Shown: positions 19,745 through 30,512, numbered from the stretch's first letter. The stretch: DNA of 32,449 nucleotides from Branchiostoma floridae (GCF_000003815.2 NC_049995.1:4366572-4399020), one strand, 5' to 3'. Translations and numbers: made by a program. Notes: generated by a model from the letters alone, not told the origin.

Positions 19745-20000
19745 AAGAAATTCAACCCACTCCGTCATTTCTTGAGTAATCTCTCCTATCGGTATTGGCG
19801 GAACGGCCTTTTTGGCGACTTTCAAAGCAAAAGCAGACCGACACAGGCACAGACTTATGACAGATGCAACACATACTTTCTTCCCAACCCATCTATCATA
19901 CAGGGGCAGTTTGCTTTGTCCTATTAGTATGTATAAAGGGCAGGGGAAAGGAGTGGTGCGCCAAATTTGTCTCTTTGACAAGTGAAACCGCACACTCGTA
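19745..20000. other. Mixed-composition block with open minus frame
   Basis: A minus frame (19694-19993, 99 codons) includes a hydrophilic stretch FALKVAKKAVPPIPIGEI. Neither end has a convincing splice site that I can assign. No family recognised. Confidence 0.2.
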
Positions 20001-20454
20001 AATCAACAGGCGCAGGACGACTCCAGCTATCAAACCTGAGAAGATGCACTAGAAAGGCAATTAATTGAAGGGTTGCGTCTTTTCTGGCTACATGTACTAA
20101 ATATACTTGTCAAGTTCTTCTATGCATGGTCTGCTTTGTCAGATTGGCCTAGCATCAAATGCTATATTTTCACCCTGGATAAAAGAAGAAATATGACAGC
20201 CTCCAACCTTAATCACTTTCTATGCTACACAATACAGTAACTGTTTCATTTACCTCAGCCAAAAGTAGGTACTAGTACTTGTTCCTGTAACTTGATTTTT
20301 CTGCCAGAGTCAGCAAGAAAGTTATACTGATGACTGAAATGAGAAATTGAAAGAAAATTGGAATATCTAATGAAGTTATGAGATATTTGATTAATTGCTT
20401 TTTCCGGAGTAAATGTAAGTAGAATAGTACAGTGTACATTTTACAGCAAATTTT
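20001..20454. other. Non-coding, nothing recognised
   Basis: AT-rich DNA; short frames only. Confidence 0.35.
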
Positions 20455-20590
20455 GTCACGTAGATACCGTATATGATCTGAAGTCCAAATTCCCGATATT
20501 CGGTCAGCGCATGATAGACTTTGACAGTTTCCATGCAAATACCCAAATTGTACCGTTTCTGGCATGTCCTGTGCCACCGTGCCAAAGTAA
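20455..20590. promoter_or_regulatory. Possible conserved island with octamer motif
   Basis: GC-richer block containing a perfect POU octamer ATGCAAAT (20533-20540), several CpGs, and GTGCCACCGTGCC near its end. No exon signature fits. Regulatory role inferred from composition and motif only. Confidence 0.25.
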
Positions 20591-20850
20591 TGGTATGAGA
20601 AACACTAGTAGCTATTCGTCTACATTACAATCTCATAACACTGGCAGATAAAATGTGTTTCCTACATGAAGAAAATTGCTTTTCGTGCAATGGATATGAT
20701 GACTAAAGGCACTTTAGCTTATCGGTGGCCCCCATACACATGAAATGTAACCTTGCATCGGTCAGGAGAATGGCTAACACATTAAGGACAACATGGGAAA
20801 TGGTTTAAACATATTGAGTGTTTCGGGTTGCACTTACAAGTGGACAGCAA

Positions 20851-21060
20851 GTATTGTAAAGGCAGAAATTTTTGTAGCCGTTACATGTTCACGGTTTTCG
20901 CGTTGCCAATTTACCGCAAACTTAAAACTACCGCAAACATTTTTTTCCATGGCAGTAAGAGACAACAGTGCATATTGCTACCGCGAACTTAAAACCACCG
21001 CGAAAAGTCTTTTTCCCACTACCATGAAATTAAATCCCCGCAAACAGTACGCAATGCTTT
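20851..21060. mobile_element. MITE of the GTTTGCGG family
   Basis: It starts TTGTAAAGGCAGAAATTTTT and ends AATCCCCGCAAACAGTACGC, with internal ACCGCAAACTTAAAACTACC, CCATGGCAGTAAGAGAC and ACCGCGAACTTAAAACCACC. The inside is very close to the copy at 22114-22322. The ends are eroded. Confidence 0.8.
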
Positions 21061-21304
21061 GTTACCAATGATTCTTGATTATTCTAAAGTAGATTTTCTG
21101 CAAGGCTGGCAAGTATAAAACAAGCTCTTGAACTTTCTTCCTTGCTTTTAATTTCTGTCTATTCCCTAGATGCACACACTCTTCTCAAACATACATTACT
21201 TTGTGTCAAACTTTTTATTAGTCCTGGAGGTCCAACTATACTCTGCACAATGAAGAAGAATGGGAGCTTAAAGCAACACACAAGTCTTTCGCTTGGGCAC
21301 TATT
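21061..21304. other. Non-coding, nothing recognised
   Basis: Short AT-rich spacer between a MITE and an island. Confidence 0.35.
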
Positions 21305-21465
21305 AATAAATGATGGATAAGAACGTCAGCTGTCAGCCGTATCGCCCATAAAGACGGCCATATGGCCATTACCGCACATTCTCCAGTCGTAAAACAGCGA
21401 GTGTAAAGGCGACCTTTGACCTGCAGGAGGTACACCATCACTCCCCGGACTCGCTTTAAAAATGC
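21305..21465. promoter_or_regulatory. CpG-rich island with DR1 nuclear-receptor motif
   Basis: The block holds GTCAGCTGTCAGCCGTATCG, a 12-bp palindrome GGCCATATGGCC (21356-21367), and a DR1-type half-site pair AGGTCA-A-AGGTCG on the minus strand (21410-21422). A minus frame (21268-21471) is open but matches nothing. It is the best enhancer-like island in the window by motif content; function inferred. Confidence 0.35.
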
Positions 21466-22110
21466 ACTCAAAGAGACTTCAGAAAAGGCTTGTGAGAACT
21501 TCTTAAGGTTATCTCTTATACTCGAGTCTTAAATATTTTGTATCATGGCTACAAACCAGGGGTACTGTTAACAAATAATCCAACCTTAACAAGATAAAGC
21601 CGTTTAACTTTGAGCCCCAGAATTTAGCTGTAGAAGAGGATTATTTTGCAAGACATGGGAAAACAAGATGCAAATCCTTCAGTTTATGTTAACCATAAAA
21701 ATCGAAACGCACATGTATGAACTAGGGAGCAATGCAAAAGTTGTCTTTGAATCATAAAAACTGTCAAAACCATTCTTTTCATGTTCTTTGCAATATCTAT
21801 TTTACCAAACTCACAGAAGACGACTAGAGTTGCGCAGATTGCCTAAGATACCCCTCTCCATGTATAGAATCCCCAGTGATCTTATCAAGTTATTTGCTTG
21901 TTCCATTACTGGTGTTTGTCAGAAACAGGTGGTCGACGTACTTACAATGTTTACCTGTTTACAAAGTCAACCGGAAGCATGTTTACCTCCTTGTTAGTTA
22001 TATATGAGAAAGACGGAAAGTTTATTCACCCTTATCAGTGTAGCAAAGCACAGATGGAAAAGACAGATAAAATAATCAAGGCAACTACTATTCATTTATG
22101 TATCATTAGT
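21466..22110. other. Non-coding, nothing recognised
   Basis: Two short overlapping plus frames (21788-21997 and 21898-22152). The second runs into the adjacent MITE. No support for a gene. Confidence 0.35.
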
Positions 22111-22113
22111 TAT

Positions 22114-22322
22114 ACTGTAAATGCAGAAATGTTTGCGGTGGTTAAATGTTAGCGGTTTTTGTGGTGGTCACTTAACCACAAATTTAAAATGCCCGCGAAC
22201 ATTTCTCCATGGCAGTAAGAGACGACAGTGCATGGTACTACCGCGAACTTAAAACCACCACTAGTAGTCCTTTTCCCTCTACCGCAAAATCAAATCCCCG
22301 CAAACTTAAATGCATTTACAGT
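22114..22322. mobile_element. Well-preserved MITE of the GTTTGCGG family
   Basis: 209-bp element with perfect 12-bp terminal inverted repeats ACTGTAAATGCA and TGCATTTACAGT, flanked by TAT on both sides (TA- or TAT-type target duplication). The interior has imperfect subterminal repeats with GTTTGCGGTGG and CCGCAAACTTAAA. No coding capacity. Its relatives are at 16352, 20851 and 24600. Confidence 0.88.
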
Positions 22323-23059
22323 TATAATGTAATAGCCTCACTTCAGGTGTGATGTCATTCATAGCTTTGGGACAATGACAGCTGAGAGACGGAATTCGAC
22401 TGGTTTTAACTTTATTTGTCAGCTTCAGGGCGATGATCTATTCTCTTTGTTTATTGATTCCTTTAAGTATTTTGACTACCCTTGAGGGTTGCAAATCTTG
22501 CTTGTCAGCATTACTTAATGGCATTCTCTAAGGCAAACCCATGTGTCAATAAGTTAGGTGAGAAGTACTTACTTCCAGGGGTTTGATGTTCAGGTCTTAG
22601 ACACTTGTATTCCCAGTCTGGCTAAAATAAAGATTACAGCAGCAGAAAATGTGCCAAAATTCATAACTTTTCTTTCTTGTATCTCATTGAAACTATTTTA
22701 GGAAATCCCCTATGCATGGACATGACATGCCTTATTTTACATAATTTAAAGTAACCTAGGGGAGTAAGGTGATAGATACAATGTGGTGGTTCCCTCTGGT
22801 TGGTTGCACTTTACTTGGCTGAAGCCTAATAGCTCAAAAGATTGACTTCTAGCTGATGTGGCCAAGCAAATGTGGTTGGCTACAGGACTGGTGTATGCAA
22901 ACTTGCAAAGGGCTAGCCGTTTCTTTACTCTTTCCATTTTGGTATCAAACTTACCTGCATATCAGTATCTGAGTATGTTGCCAAAAAGTCATCACAGTAA
23001 AAAGCCAAAATAAAAAAAAATTCACTTCATGATTCATCACTTTTTCCCCCCTACAGCGA
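22323..23059. other. Non-coding, nothing recognised
   Basis: AT-rich intron-like sequence. The minus frame at 22746-22937 has no domain. Confidence 0.35.
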
Positions 23060-23330
23060 CTTCAATTTATGGTGAAGGCACGATAGCGAGGATCAAGATC
23101 AATATAAGATGCCTAAAGGCGGGCTTTGGTTTGTAATTTACCGCACACAGGGCGGTTTATCTATCGCAAACACGTGGCCGATACGGTGGGGTATCTTAAC
23201 TCCTCATATGTTTTACTCCTTCAAGTGTTACAAGGTGTCCTCAAGTGTTTCTACTTGAACTTGAAGGTGCGGGGGTGGAAACACTTGGAAGTGTGACAGC
23301 AGGTGGTCTTATTTAAGTCATTTTCCACTT
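23060..23330. promoter_or_regulatory. GC-richer island
   Basis: After a pyrimidine tract and CTACAG, the block has scattered CpGs, CACGTG (23172-23177) and complementary words (TCAAGTGTT and AACACTTGGA). No open frame continues through it. Candidate regulatory DNA. Confidence 0.25.
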
Positions 23331-23482
23331 GCTCACTTTAGACAATTCCAAAGACTGGAGTGAATTGCCGGTTAACTAAATTTTTCCGTATAATTTAGTA
23401 TTAAAAGCCAGCTTGTGCCAACTTAACATTGGCAACAGACCGGTTTTCTCATACTTTTCCCCCTTTCACCTCATTTCACCAC

Positions 23483-23737
23483 ATAAATTCCTAGCCTGGG
23501 TACCATTCTCCGCGGTCGGCTTTGGGGAGCTTTACCCGGCACCGACCTGCTTCTGTCAGCCTGTCTGATTAGCTGCCCTTTGAGATTTCGCCGATAGAGC
23601 TTGTAGCCGGCCTTTTGAGTTTACCCCGCCCGCTAACCCCGTAAGAACTCCCCCGGCCTGTACCAATTAACTGTACGGGCGGTCACCCCTACACCGCCGA
23701 GCGCCTCGATGGTATGGTTCCCAGGCTAATAAATTCC
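23483..23737. mobile_element. 237-bp MITE with 9-bp target site duplication
   Basis: The element spans 23492-23728 with inverted ends TAGCCTGGGTACCAT and ATGGTATGGTTCCCAGGCTA, imperfect over about 17 bp. It is flanked exactly by ATAAATTCC on both sides (23483-23491 and 23729-23737). A 9-bp duplication points to a Mutator-type (MULE) family. The interior is GC-rich (CCGGCCTTTTGAG, GCCCGCTAACCCCG) and non-coding. A partial end motif, CACCCAGGCTACG, lies near 23938. Confidence 0.85.
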
Positions 23738-24599
23738 ATAAAGAGGATACTAAAACAATAGTAATTTCCACTGGTCATAGATACAAGATGAAAAATATAG
23801 ATTAAAAATTCCTCCAAATGATATTTCACCACAGACCACCTTGAGATACAGTAGATGCTTATAACTCGAGGAATGTAATAAAATGTCTATGGCAAAAGCA
23901 AAGGAGCTGGCCTGCGTAGGCCCTTAAAACAGTCTGGCACCCAGGCTACGTTTTCCCTTGAAAACCTACCTAATAGGATCTCACTCATTAAAACGATATA
24001 AAGTTACCCCTTCCCAACTGCTGTTAATTTGTTGAAAGGGTTTGGCGAGTGTTAACATGTGTGGCCCTACTTTACCCTCATTAACAGTGAAACATGCTGT
24101 TGAACAGACGTCCCTGTTACACTTAGGCTTTTAATAGTTCTGGTTTAAACCCTAAGAGAAAACATTACTGTACCACCAGACGTAATCAAGTCCAGAGTAC
24201 AGCAAGGAAACGTGATAAAAATCTCTGCGGGTACTCTTGACACTTGACCTGTACGTATACAGATCAAATACATTTCAGGCATACCTCCCATTTCTGGGGT
24301 ATGTAGGTGTATGTGTTTAGTGTTCCACAGCAATATTGGATGACTCCAATATCACAAAGTAAAAATGGGCAACTCAACACCCCATTCCTCTGTGAAATAC
24401 TTGTACTTGAAGCTGTTTGTGAATTTCTTGACTCTTTGATTATTCTGACTCTGCATTTTCCTACTGGCTCCTATAAGGCAACAGATATTCATAGAGCAAG
24501 AAATAGAAAATAGGAAAAGGGATAACCTTTGATGACCTAATTTGGGACCTTTGACCTAACTTCCACTCAGTGTCTCCAATATGCCTACCAGGTGGAAAT
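23738..24599. other. Non-coding, one DR1-like motif
   Basis: AT-rich. GGACCTTTGACCT at 24545-24557 reads AGGTCA-A-AGGTCC on the minus strand, a DR1 nuclear-receptor half-site pair. Nothing else recognised. Confidence 0.3.
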
Positions 24600-24686
24600 A
24601 CTGTAAAATGCATTTAAGTTTGCGGGGATTTAATTTCGCGGTAGCAGGAAAAATGACTGTCACTGCGAACATTTCTGCATTTACAT
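24600..24686. mobile_element. Internally deleted GTTTGCGG MITE
   Basis: Only 87 bp long. Left end ACTGTAAAATGCATTTAAGT then TTGCGGGGATTTAATTTCGC; right end GCGAACATTTCTGCATTTAC. The central part present in the ~210-bp copies is missing. Part of the longest open frame in the window (24556-24993, minus) comes from this element, so that frame is not a gene as it stands. Confidence 0.8.
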
Positions 24687-24744
24687 TAAGTGTGTAAAAG
24701 CACACACGCACACATAGACAAATAGGAACACAAAAAACAATACT

Positions 24745-25062
24745 AGTTTCAAGGTAGCTACAGCAATAAAAGTGAAGAGACATTTCAAAAGTCCTTAAGT
24801 CAGTGTCCTTGACCACACATGGCACCTCCCTGCCAGCAAGCTTAGCCTGGTTTTCTGTAAGGAAATGAAAGATGACAACTGCAGTGGGAAACATGGCGGT
24901 CCCTCTAAAGAGCAGGTATTTCCTGTGGAGGTCAGATGTCAGCGGACACCAGAGGAGTGGGGGAAGTTTACAGAGGTGGTCACGCCAAGCCAAACTGGCA
25001 TGGGGATCACGCTAGAGTCAACAAACATTTCATGCTACAACATGAAGGCACAGGGGAGTTGA
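24745..25062. other. Stretch open on both strands, coding uncertain
   Basis: A plus frame is open from about 24802 to a stop at 25062 and contains KDDNCSGKHGGPSKEQV and CQRTPEEWGKFTEV. A minus frame is open over the same DNA, with a TTCCTTACAG acceptor-like site before ENQAKLAGREVPCVVKD. Neither matches a family I know. An isolated exon of another gene, or a syntrophin exon that I fail to recognise, is possible. Confidence 0.25.
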
Positions 25063-25132
25063 AAAACAGGCAGCAGCTCCACAGCTAATAGCTTGGCTGA
25101 AGTTTTAATGGTTTGGCTCAAGGACTACCGAT

Positions 25133-25330
25133 TTATTTTCAAAGTGGTCTTATTCTGCAGTGGGGGGAAATGAGTTTTTTGCAGACTTCAAAGTTGCTGA
25201 ATGTAGACCGTTTCTGTAATACAGAAATACGCTAGAAACACATATTGGAGGTGTTATGAATTTGAAGCAGAGAGGTCATAGCAAAGTTCATGACAATAAA
25301 ACTAAAATGAAAGTTTCAATATATCAAATG
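25133..25330. mobile_element. Old, eroded MITE copy
   Basis: TTTATTTTCAAAGTGGTCTT at the left and AATAAAACTAAAATGAAAG at the right. The inner GCAGAGAGGTCATAGCAAAG resembles the inside of the 7021-7222 element. The ends are unclear. Confidence 0.4.
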
Positions 25331-26549
25331 ATTGATTGATTGGTAATAGGATCTAATGTTCAATCAATTTATTATTAGTCAAATGATTGGAGAGTCCAAA
25401 ATTAACCTAATTCTTAGCCATTTGCTTCTATCTTGTTCTTGAATTCAATGGTTAACTTGGGAAATACCAATCTTGAACAAAAAGTCTCAACTATGATTAA
25501 ATGACAAAAACTGGAGAAAGACAGAGGGAAGAAGAGAGAAAAACACTAGCACCAAATCATCCTGTACTACAGGAAGACAAGTTACATTTTCTTCTTAATT
25601 CTGTACATATATATACAAATGTAAGTTATACAATCTTACATGTAGCTCAAACCAAGCATAGGTATTTCCAATAATAAACGTTGTTACTTATGAGTACAAT
25701 TATCCTCACTCCTTTTATTGCCAAGATATAACTGACACCATCAGGCTATTATATACGTCTCAGTCATATCGGCTTTTAGTTATAGTCCCAGAATCAGGGA
25801 CGCCGTCTTTGACATTTAGGGAGTCGTCTACTGGAACTGTTGATAACAGAGAATATATGACATGGCAATTAATGTTATTGCCACCGACAATCTGATTATC
25901 AAGGTAAAAAATAGCGCAATCTCCTTCCAATCTATCTCAATAAAACCATGACAGTTGACAGGTATATTGGCATAATGAAACTGATATTATTCAGTAGGGA
26001 AAAATATGAATGTACGACTAACAAAGGCAAAGAAGGTAATAGAAATGAACTTTTGAACTACAATTAGTACAACATTAGATTAATGTCTGCACTGTAAGAA
26101 TACAAGGTAAACTGTGCATCATTTTGTAACAGCCCAAGAATACACATATCAAGTACCACAACATTCATGACATTAGGCTCGACATACTGGGTGCATACTG
26201 CATGGCTGTACATCTACTTTTTGACAGGGTACACCAGTGCACCTAGATATATGTAATGGACTTCATACACATTATATTTTTTTTAACGTCAAAATGTACC
26301 TATTATACACAAGTATATAAGTTCAGGAGACTGCTAGTCAAATACAATAAAACCTTCCGAATTCAATTTGTTGTAAATTTCAGCTACAGAATTTGGGTTT
26401 ACCACAATTTTTAAGCAATGAAACTCAGTTGGCACAATGCAAACTAACATCAAGTGTTTTACACTGACTTTTAATTCCTTCTGCAACTCTGGACAATAGC
26501 TGTGACATTCTACTTCAAATCTCCATATCAAAATGTTGCACACAAATGT
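25331..26549. other. Non-coding, nothing recognised
   Basis: Very AT-rich. The 69-codon minus frame at 26334-26543 has no recognisable domain or splice context. Confidence 0.35.
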
Positions 26550-26559
26550 TTTCTATGTG

Positions 26560-27040
26560 CCTACATTTTAGGTAAGGTACACCAGCACACTTACTGCCAA
26601 GGCTATATTTTAGTACGACTGAGTCAGAGATTATAATCATATATTATATAATAAAATCATAAAAGTATATAACAACTAGATGGCGCCATATGTAATGTTA
26701 CACATGCCAAATGTTTTCAATGCGCTATTTTCAATTTTCTAAGCTTAAGCACACTTACAGTACTCCTAACAATGTTGAAGTTAGGGCCAAGGCTATATTT
26801 TAGCATGAAAAATATTCAGACTGAGTTAGAGAAATAAAATCATAAAAGTACAACTAGATGGCGCCATATGTAATGTTACACATGCGAAATGTTTTCAATG
26901 CGCCTACATTTTCTAAGCTTAAGCACACTTACAGTACTCGTAACAATGTTCAAGCTAGGGCCAAGGCTATATTTTAGTATGAAAAATATTCAGACTGAGT
27001 CTTAGATATAAAAGCACATAACAACCAGATGGCGCCAGCT
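26560..27040. repeat. ~175-bp tandem array, nearly three copies
   Basis: Shared modules are TCTAAGCTTAAGCACACTTA, GGCCAAGGCTATATTTTAG, GAAAAATATTCAGACTGAGT and ACTAGATGGCGCCATATG. The ATGGCGCCA core lies at 26680, 26858 and 27029, spacings 178 and 171 bp. Copy one has lost part of its first half and copy three ends just after the core. Confidence 0.85.
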
Positions 27041-27940
27041 TTGGCACATAAAAAATTTACGTCAAAATCTTGTTCATCTCTCCTACATTTATGTAACTAG
27101 TGTCACGCATGTATGATGTGACCTTAATCCGAGTTCAAACGAATACCAGTTTCTTTGATTATTGCTCGTACTGACATCATTTCTGATTTTGTTGCATACA
27201 GTTTTATGATATATGTATATGGTATAGTTTGTTGAAGTGAAACTACATTATATGTAAAAATACATGCATTATATTTCACAGTCATTCTATGATTACCAAT
27301 ATGGTACTTAATTAATACAAAACTGAGGCAAATTTGATAACAGCGAGCTTCTTGTTAAAAATGATTGAGAATGAGAAACATTAAACAATTTTACTGTAAA
27401 CTCATTTGATTTTAGGATATAGGAGAATTCATTTACTTTAGTTTTTGAAAAGTCTGTAGCACAGCTACTGTAGCAATACATTAGAAGTGGCATGTGAAAA
27501 CTACAAAACTTTATACAGCTGTGCACTGCAAAAGTGTCAATATCTACAGTATTCTGTACTCTCTGAAAAACTGTTGCTTCAGTTTTAACTCCTATGATTG
27601 CCAGACAGGGAGCTTCCTTTCAGTTGTAGCTGTCAACACAGCAAAGTTTTGTTATGGTTTGCTGGTGGGATATTTTGATCTATGGTTGTTTTTACAAGTT
27701 TGTATTTGATCTGTGATCAAAGCGTGCCTCTTCTACGGTTCTCTCAGAGTGTTCACCAGTTAGTACATGTTGTTGAAATGCTCACTTGAGAGTCAAGAAT
27801 CACACAGATGGGTCCTTTCCAACTACCTTAACATTGACACAGACCATCACACTCGGGCTTAGACACCTGTCCCCTAAACAAACATCAAACAACACAAAAC
27901 CCCTGGGAAAATTCCAGTGCTCTTTGGAATTCCTGCGCAA
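27041..27940. other. Non-coding, nothing recognised
   Basis: AT-rich DNA; short frames only. Confidence 0.35.
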
Positions 27941-27944
27941 TTCC

Positions 27945-28285
27945 CTTTGGTTTGCTTACATGTCATTTGTGTTGCTTTGCAGGTGTATCTACATGTTGAA
28001 GTATTCGAGACAGATGTCATTTTGTAGTAGAGTAAGACTATAAAAAAAATAGTGAAAAGGCTCTGTTTTTTTGTCATTTGCATGTCATTCTTGTTATACT
28101 GTTTTACCGTTGAACTATTTCAAGTATAACTAATTCCCCTTGGCTTGCTTACATGTCATTTGTGTTGCTTTGCAGGTCTAACTACATGTTGAAATATCTA
28201 AGACAGCTGGAATTTGAAAGTAGACTAAAAGATAGTAAAAAGGCTATTTTTTTGTCATTTCTTGTTATACATATATATAGTTATA
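27945..28285. repeat. Tandem duplication, period 193 bp
   Basis: ACATGTCATTTGTGTTGCTT (then TGCAGGT) occurs at 27958 and 28151. Both copies run on through CTACATGTTGAA.TAT and GTAGA.TAA to AAAAGGCT and a T-run before GTCATTT. Each copy contains a pyrimidine-rich TTGCTTTGCAG, a plus-strand acceptor look-alike, but no exon follows. Confidence 0.8.
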
Positions 28286-28294
28286 CTATTCAAG

Positions 28295-28588
28295 ATGGCA
28301 GCCCTTTTATCCGTCTTGTGTGTCATTCAGAGTCATCACTTGGGAGGAGATAGGAAAAATGATGGATCCGCTGCTACCCTCCAACAGACGAGAAACATAT
28401 CAAGTATATCAACCCTCCTAGCTCCGCACCAAGAAGCCACCGGGGTCACGGAAAATGGCAGAACAACCATTTACTCCGCCGGTATCTCGCGCGAAACTGA
28501 TGAAACTGTAAATGTGTTCGGCACCAAAATGCGGAGCAGAATCTCCGCGTATGATGAATGGATGGTTTTTCTGGTCGGCTTGCGCTGA
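28295..28588 (+). CDS. Candidate small ORF (97 codons from the internal ATG), uncertain
   Basis: The frame starts at AAGATGGCAGCC, a fair eukaryotic start context, and begins MAALLSVLCVIQSHH, a short hydrophobic N-terminus that could be a weak signal peptide. The rest is polar (NGRTTIYSAG, SRISAYDEW) and ends at a stop at 28586-28588. The region is CpG-rich, so an open frame is less surprising. It lies on the strand opposite the syntrophin exons and just after a tandem duplication. AAGATGGC is also a YY1-like motif common in promoters, so a regulatory reading is equally possible. No family recognised. Confidence 0.2.
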   Translation: MAALLSVLCVIQSHHLGGDRKNDGSAATLQQTRNISSISTLLAPHQEATGVTENGRTTIYSAGISRETDETVNVFGTKMRSRISAYDEWMVFLVGLR

Positions 28589-28735
28589 TAAATGGGTCGG
28601 GAAAGCGAAGGGAACAGAAACCATTCTGGGATGAGATGATAGCTGTGATTTATACCTGCATACTCCGTAGTGGCCCTCTGGAGCGTCTTAAACCGCACGC
28701 GTTTACGATACGACCTGACGGTACGTAGAAAGATT
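28370..28735. promoter_or_regulatory. CpG-rich island
   Basis: The longest CpG-rich block in the window (CCACCGGGGTCACGG, GGTATCTCGCGCGAAAC, CCGCACGCGTTTACGATACG). Frames are open on both strands. It could be a promoter-associated CpG island for an upstream exon of the minus-strand gene or of the small plus frame. No TATA or initiator was identified. Confidence 0.35.
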
Positions 28736-29440
28736 GGGAAATATTGCTGTACGATAGCAAATAAATCTAACTTATATGCGAAAGAACATTCATTAAAATA
28801 GACAGCAGCTGAGGTAAAAGAAAGTTATAACTTCACAAATTTTAGGTGTTGTAAAAAAAAAATTTCTTTTTGATTCAAAACTATTCTGCTGGCTAGGTGT
28901 AAATTTTCAACACCTTAACAAAAGAGGTCAGCACTAGTTTTACAAATGCTACACTTGTCTGAACTCGCTATAACTGATCTTACTTTTTCAATAATTCAAG
29001 ACATGATGTAGGAAGGGAAATGACTTGGAAATCAAGTTTTAACCAGGACAAAAGATACAAACCGGAAGTTCTGCTGAAGTTCTGAGGAAAGCCACCAAGA
29101 TGCCCAAAATTAATCTCGAGCTCTATCATTCCTAGAGCTTCCTACAAGATTATATCACTACAATCCATCTAGACCTTCTGAAGATATGCTGATAACAAAT
29201 ATCTAGAAACATAGACGCACACACAAACACACCTTGGTGCAAGAACAATACCTTGAGTTTTCATGGAGGTAACAATACTGTAACAACATTGCGGGTATCA
29301 AACTTGCAAACCACAGAAGCAAGAGTTAGCATTCCAGTCCTGAGCTCCATCCGTCTTATAATAAACAGAGAGAGGTCAAGTTAAATAGGATTAGGAGATT
29401 GGAAATGAATTGTCCACAACAATTACTGCCAGCTCTGACC
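28736..29440. other. Non-coding, nothing recognised
   Basis: AT-rich with stops in all frames. Confidence 0.35.
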
Positions 29441-29454
29441 ATCGATCTTACACC

Positions 29455-29655
29455 ATGATACACTGCTCCGCAAGTTAAGTAGGTACAGCAGGACTTGAAC
29501 TTGGTTTTTTTTGGAATAGAAATTTGAAACTAAGAGAGATTTGAAACAAATAATACAACACAATCTCACTGCTTCGCAAGTTAAGTAGTTACAGACGGCA
29601 AGACTTGAACTTGAAGATATTTGAAACAAATAATGCATAACAAGTCTCACTTTTC
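29455..29655. repeat. Tandem duplication, period about 107 bp
   Basis: CACTGCT.CGCAAGTTAAGTAG then TACAG and GACTTGAACTTG occurs near 29460 and 29568. Each copy is followed by ATTTGAAACAAATAAT. It contributes the repeated parts of a 75-codon minus frame that is not a gene. Confidence 0.7.
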
Positions 29656-30512
29656 TGATACTGGAATGTAGGAATATGCAGTATGCTTGATAAAGGCTTG
29701 AAATAGTGGGGGTGTAATATGGAATATGGAAAAATTAGAGCGATGTACCTAGCAATAGTACTTTTACTGTGGGTGTGGCGGTATAAGCATCTTGATATTT
29801 CCATGTATGGTCACTTTTTTAAAGTTTAAAAGTATTCTTGACATTCGAGTGCCAAAGAGATATCAAAGCCTTTGTTGTATTACTAATTCAGATGTCGAAG
29901 TTAGCCATATAATGTACAGAAATTGTGTTCGTTGCAGTTTTCCCAAAGCTCAAAACTGGGTTAGCAGGTTTAGCTGAAATACTAACTGCATCTACAGGTA
30001 TGTTCAATATATGTTGTGCACCCAAAATGCCAATTTTTTGGCTACATACAATGGACAAAAATGAATTTCAAGCCCTCAAGAGCATTGAGATCTTGCACGC
30101 CCCACACCACGCAAACGATTACACTGAGTGAGTGACAAGAACTGGGAGAACTTGGCAAACATTCAAAGCTGTTACTTGCTAGTAAAATCCCTCTTGCTAG
30201 TATCTGAAAGATGATATATTGAGGGTGTGTGGGTAGGCGGAAATTGGAAGTCTGTGGTCGAACAGTCACAGTGTAACATTTAATAGCCGCTGTTTAGTTG
30301 CAAGGAATCATGCTAGTTACGGGTTCTAGTTCAGTAAATACCAGTTCTTCCCAAAACAGAGCTAGGGCCTGTGCAATGGAAATTCAAAATGTCAAGCTGT
30401 TTTTAACTTTTTTCATTGAACCAAATAGCAGATAGCAAACTGCAAACACACTAGATGCTGTAGTACAAATAATCCATTTATTCTAAAGGTAGCTGTTGGG
30501 GGTGCTCAACTT
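29656..30512. other. Non-coding, nothing recognised
   Basis: Short frames only; no repeats or islands. Confidence 0.35.

Noticed and set aside
20793-21071. 92-codon plus frame
   Set aside because: Translated from the MITE at 20851-21060.
24690-24718. CA-rich microsatellite
   Set aside because: Too short and interrupted to be informative.
24556-24993. 145-codon minus-strand frame, the longest in the window
   Set aside because: Its C-terminal third is translated from an internally deleted MITE and it has no recognisable domain as a whole.
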